Below are positions 18,024 to 26,810 of a stretch of DNA of 64,000 nt, in pieces. The DNA is from Acidobacteriota bacterium. Its GTDB lineage: Bacteria > Acidobacteriota > Blastocatellia > Pyrinomonadales > Pyrinomonadaceae. A program made the position numbers and the translations under genes. The DNA is taken from positions 124,001-188,000 of the forward strand of contig JAHBSJ010000001.1 in the NCBI GenBank assembly GCA_019639155.1, given 5' to 3'. Numbering within the stretch: position 1 is the first letter of the stretch; every line of letters begins with the position of its first letter. The notes under the pieces were generated by a model. That model was not told where the DNA came from. It searched no databases and saw nothing but the letters and a program-made list of their open reading frames with translations.

Positions 18024-19157
18024 TTATCGTTGGCCTGAGTCTGACGACATCAGTCTTTCAAGCGTGCGGGCGATGTAGGAGACAATGGAGATCATACGGG
18101 CATACTCGATCCGCGTGGGGCCGAGCACCGTCAGCGTACCGATCGCCGAACCGTCACCGATGCGGTATGGTGCCGAGATCAGCGAACAGTTTTGCAGCGT
18201 GGGTGTTCGGTTCTCGCTGCCGATAACGACCTGAACGTCGCCGTTCATCACGCCTTCGCGTCCTATGCACTCGGTGAGTACCTGCATCAGACGAGATTTC
18301 TCGCTGATGGCTTGCAGCAGTTCGCGCAGGCGTTCCAGATCGGCAAAATCCCGCTTGGTCAGGATATTCGTCGTTCCATCAACGAAAACCTCACCCATGC
18401 GGTCTTCCTCGGATTCTATGCTCTCCGAGCACAGTATCACCGCCGTCTGGAGCAGTTTGTCAAAGAGTGTCTTTTCCTCGTGCATAAGCCTGAGGATCTC
18501 GACACGTATCTCGGCCAGGCTCTTACCGGCAAACTCTGTGTTGAGGTAATTCGCCGTTCGGTCGAGTTCCTCTTTCGTAAAGGCCGTGTTCAGCCGAATT
18601 ATCTTGTGGTGGACGATATTCGGCGTCGAGACCAGTACGACGAGCACGCGATTGTCAGTAAGATTGACAAATTCAATGTGCTGCAGGCGATCATTCGCCA
18701 AAGAAGGCGATACTACGATGCCCACATTATTTGAAAGAGCCGAGAGCAAGTGGGAAGTGCGTTCCAGCAGGCGGTCGGGCGTCTCTGTCGGCTCGGCGTT
18801 CTTTATGCCAAGCTCTTCGCCGATGGTAAATAGGTCATCGTCCGAAATGCTCAGCACGCCAAGCAGATTGTCAACATAATACCGATATCCTGCGTCGGTA
18901 GGAACGCGTCCGGCGGAAGTGTGGGGCTGTTCTAGCATCCCCATTTCCTCCAACTCGCCCATCACATTGCGTATCGTCGCCGAACTCAGCCCGGACGCGT
19001 TGGCAAACCTCTCTGCGAGAACTTTTGAACCAACGGGCTCGCCCGTTACGAAATGTTCATTGATGATCGCTGTCAGTATGACCTGTCCCCGGGAATCGGG
19101 CACATTTTGGGGCTTTTCGCCGCCGTTCGTCATTCTGTTCGGGTGAGTTTGTCGCAT
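18024..19157 (-). CDS. hrcA: Heat-inducible transcription repressor HrcA
   Basis: Winged-helix repressor of chaperone operons, 377 residues, first gene of hrcA-grpE-dnaK-dnaJ. DNA-binding features include FVTGEPVGSKVLAERF, GLSSATIRNVMGELEEMG and QPHTSAGRVPTDAGYRYYVD; the C-terminal domain has RIEYARMISIVSYIA. ATG 19157 is taken; ATG 19133 would also retain the whole domain. HrcA normally acts on CIRCE (TTAGCACTC-N9-GAGTGCTAA). I see only one half-like element (TTAGCACAA, in the 19230-19245 area) and no complete CIRCE upstream. Confidence 0.95.
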   Translation of the reverse strand: MRQTHPNRMTNGGEKPQNVPDSRGQVILTAIINEHFVTGEPVGSKVLAERFANASGLSSATIRNVMGELEEMGMLEQPHTSAGRVPTDAGYRYYVDNLLGVLSISDDDLFTIGEELGIKNAEPTETPDRLLERTSHLLSALSNNVGIVVSPSLANDRLQHIEFVNLTDNRVLVVLVSTPNIVHHKIIRLNTAFTKEELDRTANYLNTEFAGKSLAEIRVEILRLMHEEKTLFDKLLQTAVILCSESIESEEDRMGEVFVDGTTNILTKRDFADLERLRELLQAISEKSRLMQVLTECIGREGVMNGDVQVVIGSENRTPTLQNCSLISAPYRIGDGSAIGTLTVLGPTRIEYARMISIVSYIARTLERLMSSDSGQR

Positions 19158-19266
19158 ACCGCCACGCGGCTGTATGCTGTTCCCATATAAAGGGATAGCA
19201 TTTTAGCCGCAATGAAGTCAACAAAAATGTTTAACTTGTGCTAAATCGCTTTTACATCGCGATCTT

Positions 19267-19992
19267 ATGGAAATCGAGACGGAAGACCTGACCGCATACT
19301 ACGCTGAGGCGTTTCGTGCCTATCAGCCGGACCGCGATCCGCCGCCGATCCACATCTCATTTTACCCATATATTGGCATAAATCACACGATCCGCGTAAG
19401 AGAAGGCAAAGTTCTCGTCCGCATCGGCGACATCTGCCGCGAAATGCCGTCCCCGAGCCAACGCGGCCTTGCATATATTTTGGTCGGGAAAATTCTCGGC
19501 AAAAAAATTCCCCGCGGAGCGCGTGAGGTATATAACGCATACATCAGATCGGCCGCCGTTCGCGACCGTGCGACTGAAAGCAAACGCACACGCGGCCGCA
19601 AGGTAGTTACGACAACCGCGGGCCATGTTTACGACCTCGACGAGATATTTGACGAGGTCAACGATCTATACTTCGTTCCGCCGATCGAAAAACCGACTCT
19701 CACTTGGTCCGCCCGTAAGACCTATCGCATACTCGGCCATCACGATGCGGTTCACGATCACATAACTATCAGCCGATCGCTCGATTCGGCGGAGGTGCCG
19801 CGATACGTCGTCGAATACGTGCTCTTTCACGAGATGCTTCACATCGTCCATCCGACCAAGCACGTCAACGGCCGCCGTTACAATCACACTGCCGCATTTC
19901 GCCGCGACGAACGCAAATTTCGCCATTACGACACGGCCGAACGCTGGATAGAGAACAACGTTAGAAAGCTGAAAAAGGCCGCCAAAAAGTGA
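19267..19992 (+). CDS. SprT-like zinc metallopeptidase-fold protein
   Basis: A 241-residue soluble protein divergent from hrcA. The second half contains the zincin motif HEMLH (188-192) within VVEYVLFHEMLHIVHPTKH, followed by RYNHTAAFRRDERKF, whose His could be the third zinc ligand. The spacing and small size resemble SprT-like proteins. The N-terminal half (SFYPYIGINHTIRVREGKV) is beta rich and unassigned. There is no signal peptide, so it acts in the cytoplasm. Substrate unknown. Confidence 0.72.
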   Translation: MEIETEDLTAYYAEAFRAYQPDRDPPPIHISFYPYIGINHTIRVREGKVLVRIGDICREMPSPSQRGLAYILVGKILGKKIPRGAREVYNAYIRSAAVRDRATESKRTRGRKVVTTTAGHVYDLDEIFDEVNDLYFVPPIEKPTLTWSARKTYRILGHHDAVHDHITISRSLDSAEVPRYVVEYVLFHEMLHIVHPTKHVNGRRYNHTAAFRRDERKFRHYDTAERWIENNVRKLKKAAKK

Positions 19993-20001
19993 TAAGGCAG
20001 A

Positions 20002-21156
20002 TCATTCGCCCGTCGTCTGTGCGATCAGCCAGCCGATGAATCCGAGGTCCGATGTGATACGCCGTTCGGCTGTGTCGGCAGTGAAATGATCCTCTCGGCG
20101 GCTTATCCGGTTCGGTGCCGAAGGAGCATTCTCACGCCGTTCGCCGATGGCCTCGGCGATCTCTTCGCCCGTCGTTTGTTCGATGCCCTCGAAAAAGGAA
20201 TCTACGAGTTCGGTCAGAATTTCGGTCTGTGCGGTTCTGCGCTCTGCAGGCAAAACTGCCGTGAATCTGTCCTCGATCCCCTGTTCCGCACGAAATGACG
20301 CCCATCTTATTTCCGTGGCCGCGGAGCGTATCATCTCCGGCAGAACGGCCGCGACGACGGTTCGCAATTCGTTCTCGTCGCCCGCTTCGGTGGCGATCTT
20401 CATTGCCGCGAGATTCGCTATCTGCCCAATACCGTCGGTGGAAATGTACCCTGTAGCGAGCGTGCCGGGCTCCGTGGGCTGCAGCTTTTCTGTGCTGGAA
20501 ATATTCGGCGTCTCGCCGCGCCGTGCGGCCAAGCTCTTTTCAATTGAGTTCTCGTCGTTGCCGAACCAGATCACGCTGTCGATGACAAGGGCATGTGCCT
20601 TTCGTCCGTCGGGAGCCGTCCAGACAAAGAACTTCCCGCCGTGTTTGTCGCTCGCTTCAAGCATCGCCTCGCCGCCGAAAATTCCCGCGGCGAGGTCGCC
20701 AAGTTTATGCTCGGCGAAAGCGACTGCCTGATAATTCCATGCTTTTGTATCGGCGACGACGACAAAACGCGGCTGTACCTTGGCTATACTCTGTTTGTCG
20801 TTGATCTTTTCCTCGCTCAGTTCAAAGCCCATTACGGCTACGGCGGCTTGCACACCTTTCATCGGCGAAAGGTCGGGCTTGGACGCCGCGGTGCTCGAGA
20901 ACTGACGGCTGTTCACGACAGGCTGCAGCAAGGCAGCGAGGTCATTTGATTCAAGATAAGCGAGCGCCTCCGCCGGCACGAGTGTCCGCATGTCGATCGG
21001 CTTGCTGCTGCATGAAAAACTCACCGCAGAGACGCAGAGACACAGAGACAGTATGAGAATCGCTCGTTGGACGCTAAGATTGACGAAAATCCTCGACAAC
21101 CGGCGTTTCCCTCTCTGCGTCTCTGCGTCTCTGCGGTAATATGTTTCTTTTAGCAT
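20002..21156 (-). CDS. Probable lipoprotein with repeat-encoded signal peptide
   Basis: A 384-residue protein from ATG 21156. Residues 7-46 are encoded by a 'cagagacgcagaga' inverted repeat. They include a charged stretch (YYRRDAETQRGKRR) and a hydrophobic segment LILSLCLCVSAVSFSC that works as a lipoprotein-type signal with Cys at its end. The mature part has DUF-like alternating strands and helices with no catalytic motif. The first natural Met after the signal is in DMRTLVPAEAL. Function unknown. Homologues of such proteins in related genomes could show whether the native start differs. Its 3' end is 9 bases from the convergent SprT-like gene. Confidence 0.65.
   Translation of the reverse strand: MLKETYYRRDAETQRGKRRLSRIFVNLSVQRAILILSLCLCVSAVSFSCSSKPIDMRTLVPAEALAYLESNDLAALLQPVVNSRQFSSTAASKPDLSPMKGVQAAVAVMGFELSEEKINDKQSIAKVQPRFVVVADTKAWNYQAVAFAEHKLGDLAAGIFGGEAMLEASDKHGGKFFVWTAPDGRKAHALVIDSVIWFGNDENSIEKSLAARRGETPNISSTEKLQPTEPGTLATGYISTDGIGQIANLAAMKIATEAGDENELRTVVAAVLPEMIRSAATEIRWASFRAEQGIEDRFTAVLPAERRTAQTEILTELVDSFFEGIEQTTGEEIAEAIGERRENAPSAPNRISRREDHFTADTAERRITSDLGFIGWLIAQTTGE
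21023..21137. repeat. Inverted repeat of the cagagacgcagaga family
   Basis: The left arm 21023-21048 and right arm 21112-21137 are 26 bases each and match with one mismatch. Both start or end in ACCGCAGAGACGCAGAGA. The loop is 63 bases. The element lies entirely inside the 5' coding part of the minus-strand lipoprotein gene. Confidence 0.9.
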
Positions 21157-21165
21157 TCGCAAGGT

Positions 21166-21948
21166 ATGACCAAAGTATTCAACAACAACATTTTACAGGG
21201 CAAAGTTGCGTTCGTCACAGGCGGCGGTACGGGCATCACGGGCGGCGTAGCCCGAGCGTTTGCCGAACACGGAGCAAAACTCGCGATCACCAGCCGCAAA
21301 CAAGAGAACCTCGACGCGATGAAGGCCGCGGTCGAAGGCTTCGGCGGCGAGTGTTTCACGGTGGCCGCCGACGTCCGCGATTACGAAGCCGTCGAACGTG
21401 CTATCGCGGCTACGGTGGAACATTTCGGAAAGATCGACATCGTCGTGAATGGAGCGGCCGGAAACTTTCTTTGCCAGGCTGAAGAACTTTCGGCGAACGG
21501 CTTCGGCACGGTTGTCGATATCGACACAAAAGGCACTTTCAATGTCAGCCGAGCAGCGTTCGAAGAATTGAAAAGATCTCGCGGCCAGATCATCAATATC
21601 TCCGCGACGCTGCATTATCTCGCCACGCCGATGCAGATCCACGTTTCCGCTGCAAAGGCAGGTGTTGATGCGATCACGCGAAATCTGTCTGTCGAATGGG
21701 GCCGCCACGGCATCCGCGTGAACGGCATTGCACCGGGCCCGATCGAGGACACCGAAGGAATGAAGCGGCTGCTGATGCCGGAGCTACGCGAGAAAATGAT
21801 GCGGAAAATTCCTGTCGGCAGATTCGGCCGCATCGAAGACATCGAGAATGCCGCACTGTTTCTCGCGTCCGATGCGGCGACTTATGTAAATGGCGTAACG
21901 CTGGTCGTGGACGGCGGATCGTGGCTGCTTGGCACGAGCCTTACTTAA
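21166..21948 (+). CDS. SDR oxidoreductase, 2,4-dienoyl-CoA reductase-like
   Basis: A 260-residue Rossmann-fold NAD(P)H enzyme. The cofactor motif TGGGTGI is at 18-24, and VNGAAGNF (94-101), the signature seen in 2,4-dienoyl-CoA reductases, replaces the usual NNAG. The catalytic Lys164 lies in HVSAAKAGVDAITRNLSVEWG-like context with no Tyr four residues before it, also as in that family. It probably reduces an unsaturated acyl-CoA in beta-oxidation of unsaturated fats. The tail DGGSWL is typical. The 3' end overlaps the convergent 594-residue gene by 8 bases. Confidence 0.85.
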   Translation: MTKVFNNNILQGKVAFVTGGGTGITGGVARAFAEHGAKLAITSRKQENLDAMKAAVEGFGGECFTVAADVRDYEAVERAIAATVEHFGKIDIVVNGAAGNFLCQAEELSANGFGTVVDIDTKGTFNVSRAAFEELKRSRGQIINISATLHYLATPMQIHVSAAKAGVDAITRNLSVEWGRHGIRVNGIAPGPIEDTEGMKRLLMPELREKMMRKIPVGRFGRIEDIENAALFLASDAATYVNGVTLVVDGGSWLLGTSLT

Positions 21949-23725
21949 CGCCCTCAACGGCTTCGTCCGTTTCATCGTCGTCCTCGCCTTCGCTGAGCGG
22001 CCTGTCGTCCAGCACGGCACGCAGCACCATCATCTTTGCCAAAAAGCGAAGCTCCTGCCGGTCGAATGTTTCGGCGAGGGCTTTCGTCTTGGCCATGTCC
22101 GCCGCCGCGAGGGATTTCAGCGTCGGCGTAGCGACCTTCAGATCGCGTGTTACATCGCGTATCAGCGAACCGCCGAACGAGCCGACGTGCAGTTCGCCGT
22201 CCTCGATGATCTCGTCGTTGACGTCGATAAATTCTGCTATCTTGACCGCCGCGGCGATCGTGTCATTCAGCCGGAATATCGCGCTCTCAAGCTGACGAAA
22301 AGCACGGTCGGGCTCGACCTCTGCCATCCCGCTCGCCAACATCCACGTCAGCATATAATCGACGTAGGTTTTCGGATACGGATTAGAAAAACGCTCCGCC
22401 TCGTTCATCAATTGAAGCGCGAGTTCCTTATCACCCGCCTTTGCTACAACACCCGCGAGCATCGTCAGCCCGGTCACTTTCGCCTGCGGTGACGATGTGC
22501 GCTCGATTATCCGCCGAGCCTCATCAACGATGGCTTGCCTCTCTTCTCGAGGCAGTTCCTTGTTCGCCAACTTTCCTACATTCTCCCAAGCGCTCTGCCA
22601 TTCGGCCTCGCGCTGCTCACGTATTGCGACCCGAGGATCGACGGGAGTGGCATCTGCCGCGTTCGCCGCGACAGCAACTGCAGTCATTGCCGCATTCGCC
22701 GCCGCATTAGATACAGACCTCATCGCATTTCCCGCTCTTCCAAATGACGGATCGTTTCGGAATTTGCTTCGTAGCTGCCCGGCTCGCGAGGGGTTGAATT
22801 TTTCGATCTTCTCGATCGCCATTGCCGCGTAAAAGGCCTGATCCTCATCGGCTGAGCTCAAGTAGAAGTTAGCGAGGATGTCGGCGATCTCGCGGAGGTC
22901 GTTTCGGGAATAGACCGGCTTCTTCTTTTTCTTGGCTGAATCTTCCAGTGTTGCCGCGCCGTAATCGAGCAGAGCACTGAGCGTCCAATGACTCAGACCG
23001 TCGATCTTTGTCTGCTTCAGTTTTGCGAGCACCTCAGCACCGAATTCCGCTCCCTTTTCGGCGTCCTTTTTATAGATCCGCTTCAAAAGCTCTATGTGAT
23101 GGGCCTCAACGCCATTGGCCAGTGAGCGTTTGCCGTAGCGAAGGGCCTTTTCAGCGTCGCCATCAGCGATCCGTTTCAGGAACTGAAACTCAAAATATTT
23201 GTCCTCTTTTTCGATGTCCCGCTTCATCTCGGAATTCGAAAGCTCCGCGAGACTGTTATAGAAAAAATCATACGCAAGATCGGCATCGTGATCCGCCAGG
23301 CTCAGTGCGATCTGCCGTCGGACGCTCATCGCGACGCGGAATTTTCGCTCTACCGGCGACGAAAATGCTCGTCCGAACATCCCGCCCGTGATACCGTCAT
23401 CAGCGCCCGTCATATCCGGAACGGCCATCTGCTGATCGAGTTGCAGCAGTAAAAACCGCATATCCGAGATCGCCTGCTGATACATCGCACGAGCTTCCTT
23501 TTCGTCATGCAGCCACATCAACGAAGCGAGTTCCGCCGCAAAGCTGATACGGTTTTCGGCCAAACGCAGCCGCGTCAGTTCACCCGCCGTCTCGCGCAGC
23601 ATCTTTGCGGCCTCGGCACGCAGCTTTTTTGTCGCCTCGTCATATTCTGGCTTTGCCGGAGCCTGTGAGAGAGCGTTTGAAACAAGAATCACCGCGATCA
23701 GGAAAGAAAAAACCGCACGCCGCAT
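21941..23725 (-). CDS. Secreted helical-repeat protein of unknown function
   Basis: A 594-residue exported protein: signal peptide MRRAVFSFLIAVILVSNALSQ then mostly alpha helices with TPR-like pairs (EARAMYQQAISDMRFLL, DADLAYDFFYNSLAEL, KELALQLMNEAERF). A low-complexity Ala/Asn segment (NAAANAAMTAVAVAANAADA) near 355-375 separates two helical halves. It ends in an acidic tail EGEDDDETDEAVEGV. No enzyme motif. It is likely a periplasmic or surface scaffold; nothing more specific can be claimed. Confidence 0.72.
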   Translation of the reverse strand: MRRAVFSFLIAVILVSNALSQAPAKPEYDEATKKLRAEAAKMLRETAGELTRLRLAENRISFAAELASLMWLHDEKEARAMYQQAISDMRFLLLQLDQQMAVPDMTGADDGITGGMFGRAFSSPVERKFRVAMSVRRQIALSLADHDADLAYDFFYNSLAELSNSEMKRDIEKEDKYFEFQFLKRIADGDAEKALRYGKRSLANGVEAHHIELLKRIYKKDAEKGAEFGAEVLAKLKQTKIDGLSHWTLSALLDYGAATLEDSAKKKKKPVYSRNDLREIADILANFYLSSADEDQAFYAAMAIEKIEKFNPSRAGQLRSKFRNDPSFGRAGNAMRSVSNAAANAAMTAVAVAANAADATPVDPRVAIREQREAEWQSAWENVGKLANKELPREERQAIVDEARRIIERTSSPQAKVTGLTMLAGVVAKAGDKELALQLMNEAERFSNPYPKTYVDYMLTWMLASGMAEVEPDRAFRQLESAIFRLNDTIAAAVKIAEFIDVNDEIIEDGELHVGSFGGSLIRDVTRDLKVATPTLKSLAAADMAKTKALAETFDRQELRFLAKMMVLRAVLDDRPLSEGEDDDETDEAVEGVK

Positions 23726-23850
23726 ATTTGAAATGACCTCCCCGTTGGAATTGCTCTATGATAATGTGAAACCGCGGGTTAGTAAACGTATTTATTATTA
23801 GAACGTTCAGGCATCGCATTTGTTGCGTCGATCGGGGAATCGTAACTTTT

Positions 23851-23877
23851 AACGCAGAGAACGCTAAGCCCGCAGAG
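23851..23877. repeat. Single arm of cagaga-type repeat
   Basis: AACGCAGAGAACGCTAAG followed by CCCGCAGAG lies in the gap before trpG. No matching second arm is seen, but the tandem ACTTCTGACTTCTGAT sits just before the trpG start at 23937. This looks like a decayed copy of the intergenic repeat family. Confidence 0.55.
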
Positions 23878-23936
23878 TACGAGCTTATGAAATTCATCAC
23901 TGGGACTCGAACACTGACTTCTGACTTCTGATAACC

Positions 23937-24500
23937 ATGCTGATCATCGACAACTACGATTCGTTCACATACAACCTTGTGCAATATTTGGGCGAGCTCG
24001 GTGCGGAGATGAGTGTTGTGATGAATGACGAAGTAACGACTGACGAGATCGAGAACGAGATAATGCCGACACGAATTCTTATCTCGCCCGGCCCGGGAAC
24101 GCCCGACGACGCCGGCATTACGCTGGCGGTGATAGAGAGATTCGCCGGGCGTGTTCCAATATTGGGCGTCTGCCTCGGCCATCAGGCGATAGCACAGCAT
24201 TTCGGCGGCCGCGTCGTCCGTGCACCGCGGCCCGTTCACGGGATGTCGTCGAAAGTGATAAATGACGGTCGTACGATCTTTCTCTCGCTGCCGCGGGAGT
24301 TTGAGGCAGGCCGCTATCATTCGCTCGTTGTTGAACGCGAAACGCTGCCGGACGTGCTCGAAATATCCGCCGAAACCGCTGACGGCGTCATCATGGGATT
24401 GCGTCATCGTGAGCTTCCTATCGAAGGCGTGCAGTTCCACCCCGAATCAATTTTGACCGAGCACGGCAAAATATTGTTGCAAAACTTCCTCTCGCTCTGA
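23937..24500 (+). CDS. trpG: Anthranilate/aminodeoxychorismate synthase glutamine amidotransferase
   Basis: Class I glutamine amidotransferase of 187 residues that releases ammonia for TrpE or PabB. The N-terminal [20 protein letters not shown], oxyanion loop [11 protein letters not shown], nucleophile Cys79 in GVCLGHQ and His168/Glu170 in VQFHPES are all present. trpD follows 52 bases downstream, so TrpG is favoured, although many bacteria use one protein for both tryptophan and folate synthesis. The partner TrpE is not in the window. Confidence 0.94.
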   Translation: MLIIDNYDSFTYNLVQYLGELGAEMSVVMNDEVTTDEIENEIMPTRILISPGPGTPDDAGITLAVIERFAGRVPILGVCLGHQAIAQHFGGRVVRAPRPVHGMSSKVINDGRTIFLSLPREFEAGRYHSLVVERETLPDVLEISAETADGVIMGLRHRELPIEGVQFHPESILTEHGKILLQNFLSL

Positions 24501-24552
24501 GATATTAGAAAGAGGGCGACAAACGCCCGGCCCGCATTTCTCCCCGTTTTCT

Positions 24553-25635
24553 ATGCCCGCAAAACGAACATCCTGGCAGCGATCCGCTCCTGTCGTGCCG
24601 ACATCTGCGAAATCCGACACGCGGCTTTTCCCGTTTTTGGCGAAACTCGTACGCGGCGAGGACATGACAGCACGCGAGGCTGCCGAATTCTTCAAGGTTT
24701 TGACCGGCGGCGGCCTCGGCTCGAACCAAATGGCGGCCGCCCTGACCGCCCTGACCGCAAAAGGCGAAACCGACGAGGAACTGGCAGGCATGGCAAGTGT
24801 GATGCGGACCTTGGCGGAAAAGATACGCTCACCGAAAGGTGCGGTCGACATCGCGGGAACAGGCTCTTCCGCCGCAAAGACCTTCAACGTTTCCACCGCC
24901 GCGGCCCTTGTCGCCGCGGGTGCCGGGTTGACGGTCGCGAAACAAAGTAACCGAGGCGTTACGACAAAATGCGGTTCGGCGGACGTACTGGGCGAGCTCG
25001 GGGTCAAGGTCGCGGGCGAAATTGCCGTTGCGCAGGCGGCGCTCAGCGGTGTCGGGCTGACGTTCATGTTCGCACCGAAATTTTTCCCGGGCCTTCGCCG
25101 TGTCGCCGATATTCGCAGCAGCCTCGGAATACGCACATGTCTTAATCTGCTCGGCCTGATGGCGAATCCCGCCGGAGCCACGCGTCAGATCATCGGCGTT
25201 TGGCATCGTTCGATGGTCGAACCTGTGGCGAGTGCACTTGCCATGCTGAAAGCCGAACACGTTTGGGTCGTCCACGGCCAGGACGGAATGGACGAGATAA
25301 CGCTCGCCGGCAAAACGCTGGTCGGCGTCGTCAAGAACGGCAGCGCTACGTCGCACGTGATGTCGCCGACGGATATGGGTCTGAAGCTTGGCAAGGTCGA
25401 ACATCTGCGAGCTGCCGATGCGAAACAGAGCGCCGCCATCATCCGCGACGTACTTTCCAGCAAACGCCGCGATGAGGCACGTTCGCTCGTCGTCCTCAAT
25501 GCTGCAGCCGCGATCTACGTCGGCGGGCTCGCAAAAGACCCCGTTCACGCCGCCCGCCTCGCCGAACAGAGCATAGACAGCGGCATGGCGCAGAACAAGC
25601 TCGAACGCCTCATTCAGATCACGAACAAGAAATAA
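24553..25635 (+). CDS. trpD: Anthranilate phosphoribosyltransferase, variant active site
   Basis: Transfers phosphoribose from PRPP to anthranilate in tryptophan synthesis, 360 residues. The N-terminal helical domain, GSADVLGELGVKVAG, LGIRTCLNLLG, MANPAGA and the Mg-binding HGQDGMDE are present. Two loops deviate from the classical enzyme: GTGGD is GTGSS (102-106) and KHGN is KQSN (130-133). An N-terminal extension of about 25 residues precedes the domain. The trpG neighbour supports the assignment; a related transferase with another substrate remains possible. Confidence 0.87.
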   Translation: MPAKRTSWQRSAPVVPTSAKSDTRLFPFLAKLVRGEDMTAREAAEFFKVLTGGGLGSNQMAAALTALTAKGETDEELAGMASVMRTLAEKIRSPKGAVDIAGTGSSAAKTFNVSTAAALVAAGAGLTVAKQSNRGVTTKCGSADVLGELGVKVAGEIAVAQAALSGVGLTFMFAPKFFPGLRRVADIRSSLGIRTCLNLLGLMANPAGATRQIIGVWHRSMVEPVASALAMLKAEHVWVVHGQDGMDEITLAGKTLVGVVKNGSATSHVMSPTDMGLKLGKVEHLRAADAKQSAAIIRDVLSSKRRDEARSLVVLNAAAAIYVGGLAKDPVHAARLAEQSIDSGMAQNKLERLIQITNKK

Positions 25636-25687
25636 CTATCCGTTGAAGGTACTTTGCCGTCGCTGATTCTTGGCCGATAATTAGCTG

Positions 25688-26689
25688 ATGCTTTCGGCGA
25701 TCTACGGCAAGGTAATGAGCCTCAGGAACGCGCTCTATGACCGCGGCACTTTTGAGGCGCATGACCTTGGAGCGCGTACGATCAGTGTCGGAAATATCAC
25801 AACCGGCGGAACCGGCAAAACGCCGCTAGTCGCGAAGATTGCAGAGATGCTCGGCGGCAGAAGCGAAAAGGTCTGTATCCTGACCCGCGGCTACGGCCGC
25901 AAAGACCCGAAGAAGCGGGTCCTCGTGTCTAACGGCGACCAAGTCCTCGCAGATGCCGCAACCGGCGGCGACGAGCCCGTTGAACTTGCAAACAAATTAA
26001 TAGGAAAAGCGTTTGTCGTCGCAGACGCCGACCGCGTAGCGGCTGCAAAATGGGCATTACGCAAGTTCGGCATCACGGCTTTCGTGCTGGACGACGGTTT
26101 TCAGCACCGCCGTGCGAAACGCGACCTCGACATTGTCTGCATCGACGCAACGAATCCTTTCGGCGGCGGCAGGACGCTGCCCGCTGGCCGACTGCGTGAA
26201 CCGCTCGCCGGACTCGCTCGAGCGGATGCTGTCATCATCACGCGGGTCGCTTCCTCATCTGATAGACTCGTCAACAGGCTGGAAGACGAGATAAGGAACT
26301 ACGCACAGGAGGCCCGCATTTTCCTCTCAAAAGACTCGGTTCGCGAGATTCGACCGTTGTTCGGCGGCCCGGAATATACGGCGGACCTCAAGTTTGCAGC
26401 ATTTTGCGGCATTGGGAACCCTGCGTATCTTTTTGACACTGCGAACGAGCACACAAACGGATCATTGGTCGGAACTCTGGCGTTTGCGGATCACCACAAT
26501 TACACGCAAAATGACATCGAAAACATCGAAAGTCTCGCACACGAAAAGTCAGCCGACGCGCTCCTCACGTCTGCGAAAGACGCGGTCAAACTGGGGCATT
26601 TGAATTTCTCGCTTCCGTGCTTTGTGATCGAGATCGAGCCCATTGTCGAGCCTGCAGATGATTTTGAAAAGCTGATATTCGGAGAGTGA
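25688..26689 (+). CDS. lpxK: Tetraacyldisaccharide 4'-kinase
   Basis: Adds the 4'-phosphate in lipid A assembly at the inner membrane. At 333 residues it has the family length. The P-loop is SVGNITTGGTGKTPLV (Walker A about 39-46), followed by ILTRGYGRK, GGDEPVELANK, the DDGFQHRRAKRDLDIV motif and GRTLPAGRLREP. The N-terminal amphipathic helix that touches the membrane is short. Together with lpxI at 38625 it shows that the organism makes lipid A. The stop directly abuts a 39-residue gene on the other strand. Confidence 0.95.
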   Translation: MLSAIYGKVMSLRNALYDRGTFEAHDLGARTISVGNITTGGTGKTPLVAKIAEMLGGRSEKVCILTRGYGRKDPKKRVLVSNGDQVLADAATGGDEPVELANKLIGKAFVVADADRVAAAKWALRKFGITAFVLDDGFQHRRAKRDLDIVCIDATNPFGGGRTLPAGRLREPLAGLARADAVIITRVASSSDRLVNRLEDEIRNYAQEARIFLSKDSVREIRPLFGGPEYTADLKFAAFCGIGNPAYLFDTANEHTNGSLVGTLAFADHHNYTQNDIENIESLAHEKSADALLTSAKDAVKLGHLNFSLPCFVIEIEPIVEPADDFEKLIFGE

Positions 26690-26809
26690 CTATTTCGGAG
26701 GGCCATCCTTGTCGCCCCAATAGAACGCCCTGACGACGAGTACATAAACCGTCAGGCAGATAGCCACCAAGATCAAAAAGAACAGTCCAAGCCAAACGAA
26801 ACGGGACAT
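26690..26809 (-). CDS. Single-helix membrane peptide, 39 aa
   Basis: Begins at ATG 26809, one base after the AI-2E permease stop (26811-26813), and ends at TAG 26690-26692. GAGG lies about nine bases before the start inside the permease gene. The product starts MSRFVWLGLFFLILVAICL, forming one transmembrane helix, and ends in a short charged, Pro-containing tail (WGDKDGPPK). Tight spacing and ribosome site suggest co-translation with the permease. Function unknown. Confidence 0.6.
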   Translation of the reverse strand: MSRFVWLGLFFLILVAICLTVYVLVVRAFYWGDKDGPPK

Positions 26810-26810
26810 A

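Noticed and set aside
19158..19266. CIRCE operator upstream of hrcA
   Set aside because: Only a TTAGCAC half-like element is present; the matching GAGTGCTAA nine bases on is absent.
24447..25181. Long minus-strand open frames opposite trpD
   Set aside because: They mirror the GC-rich codon pattern of trpD, are rich in Arg, Ser and Pro, and lack family motifs or ribosome sites.
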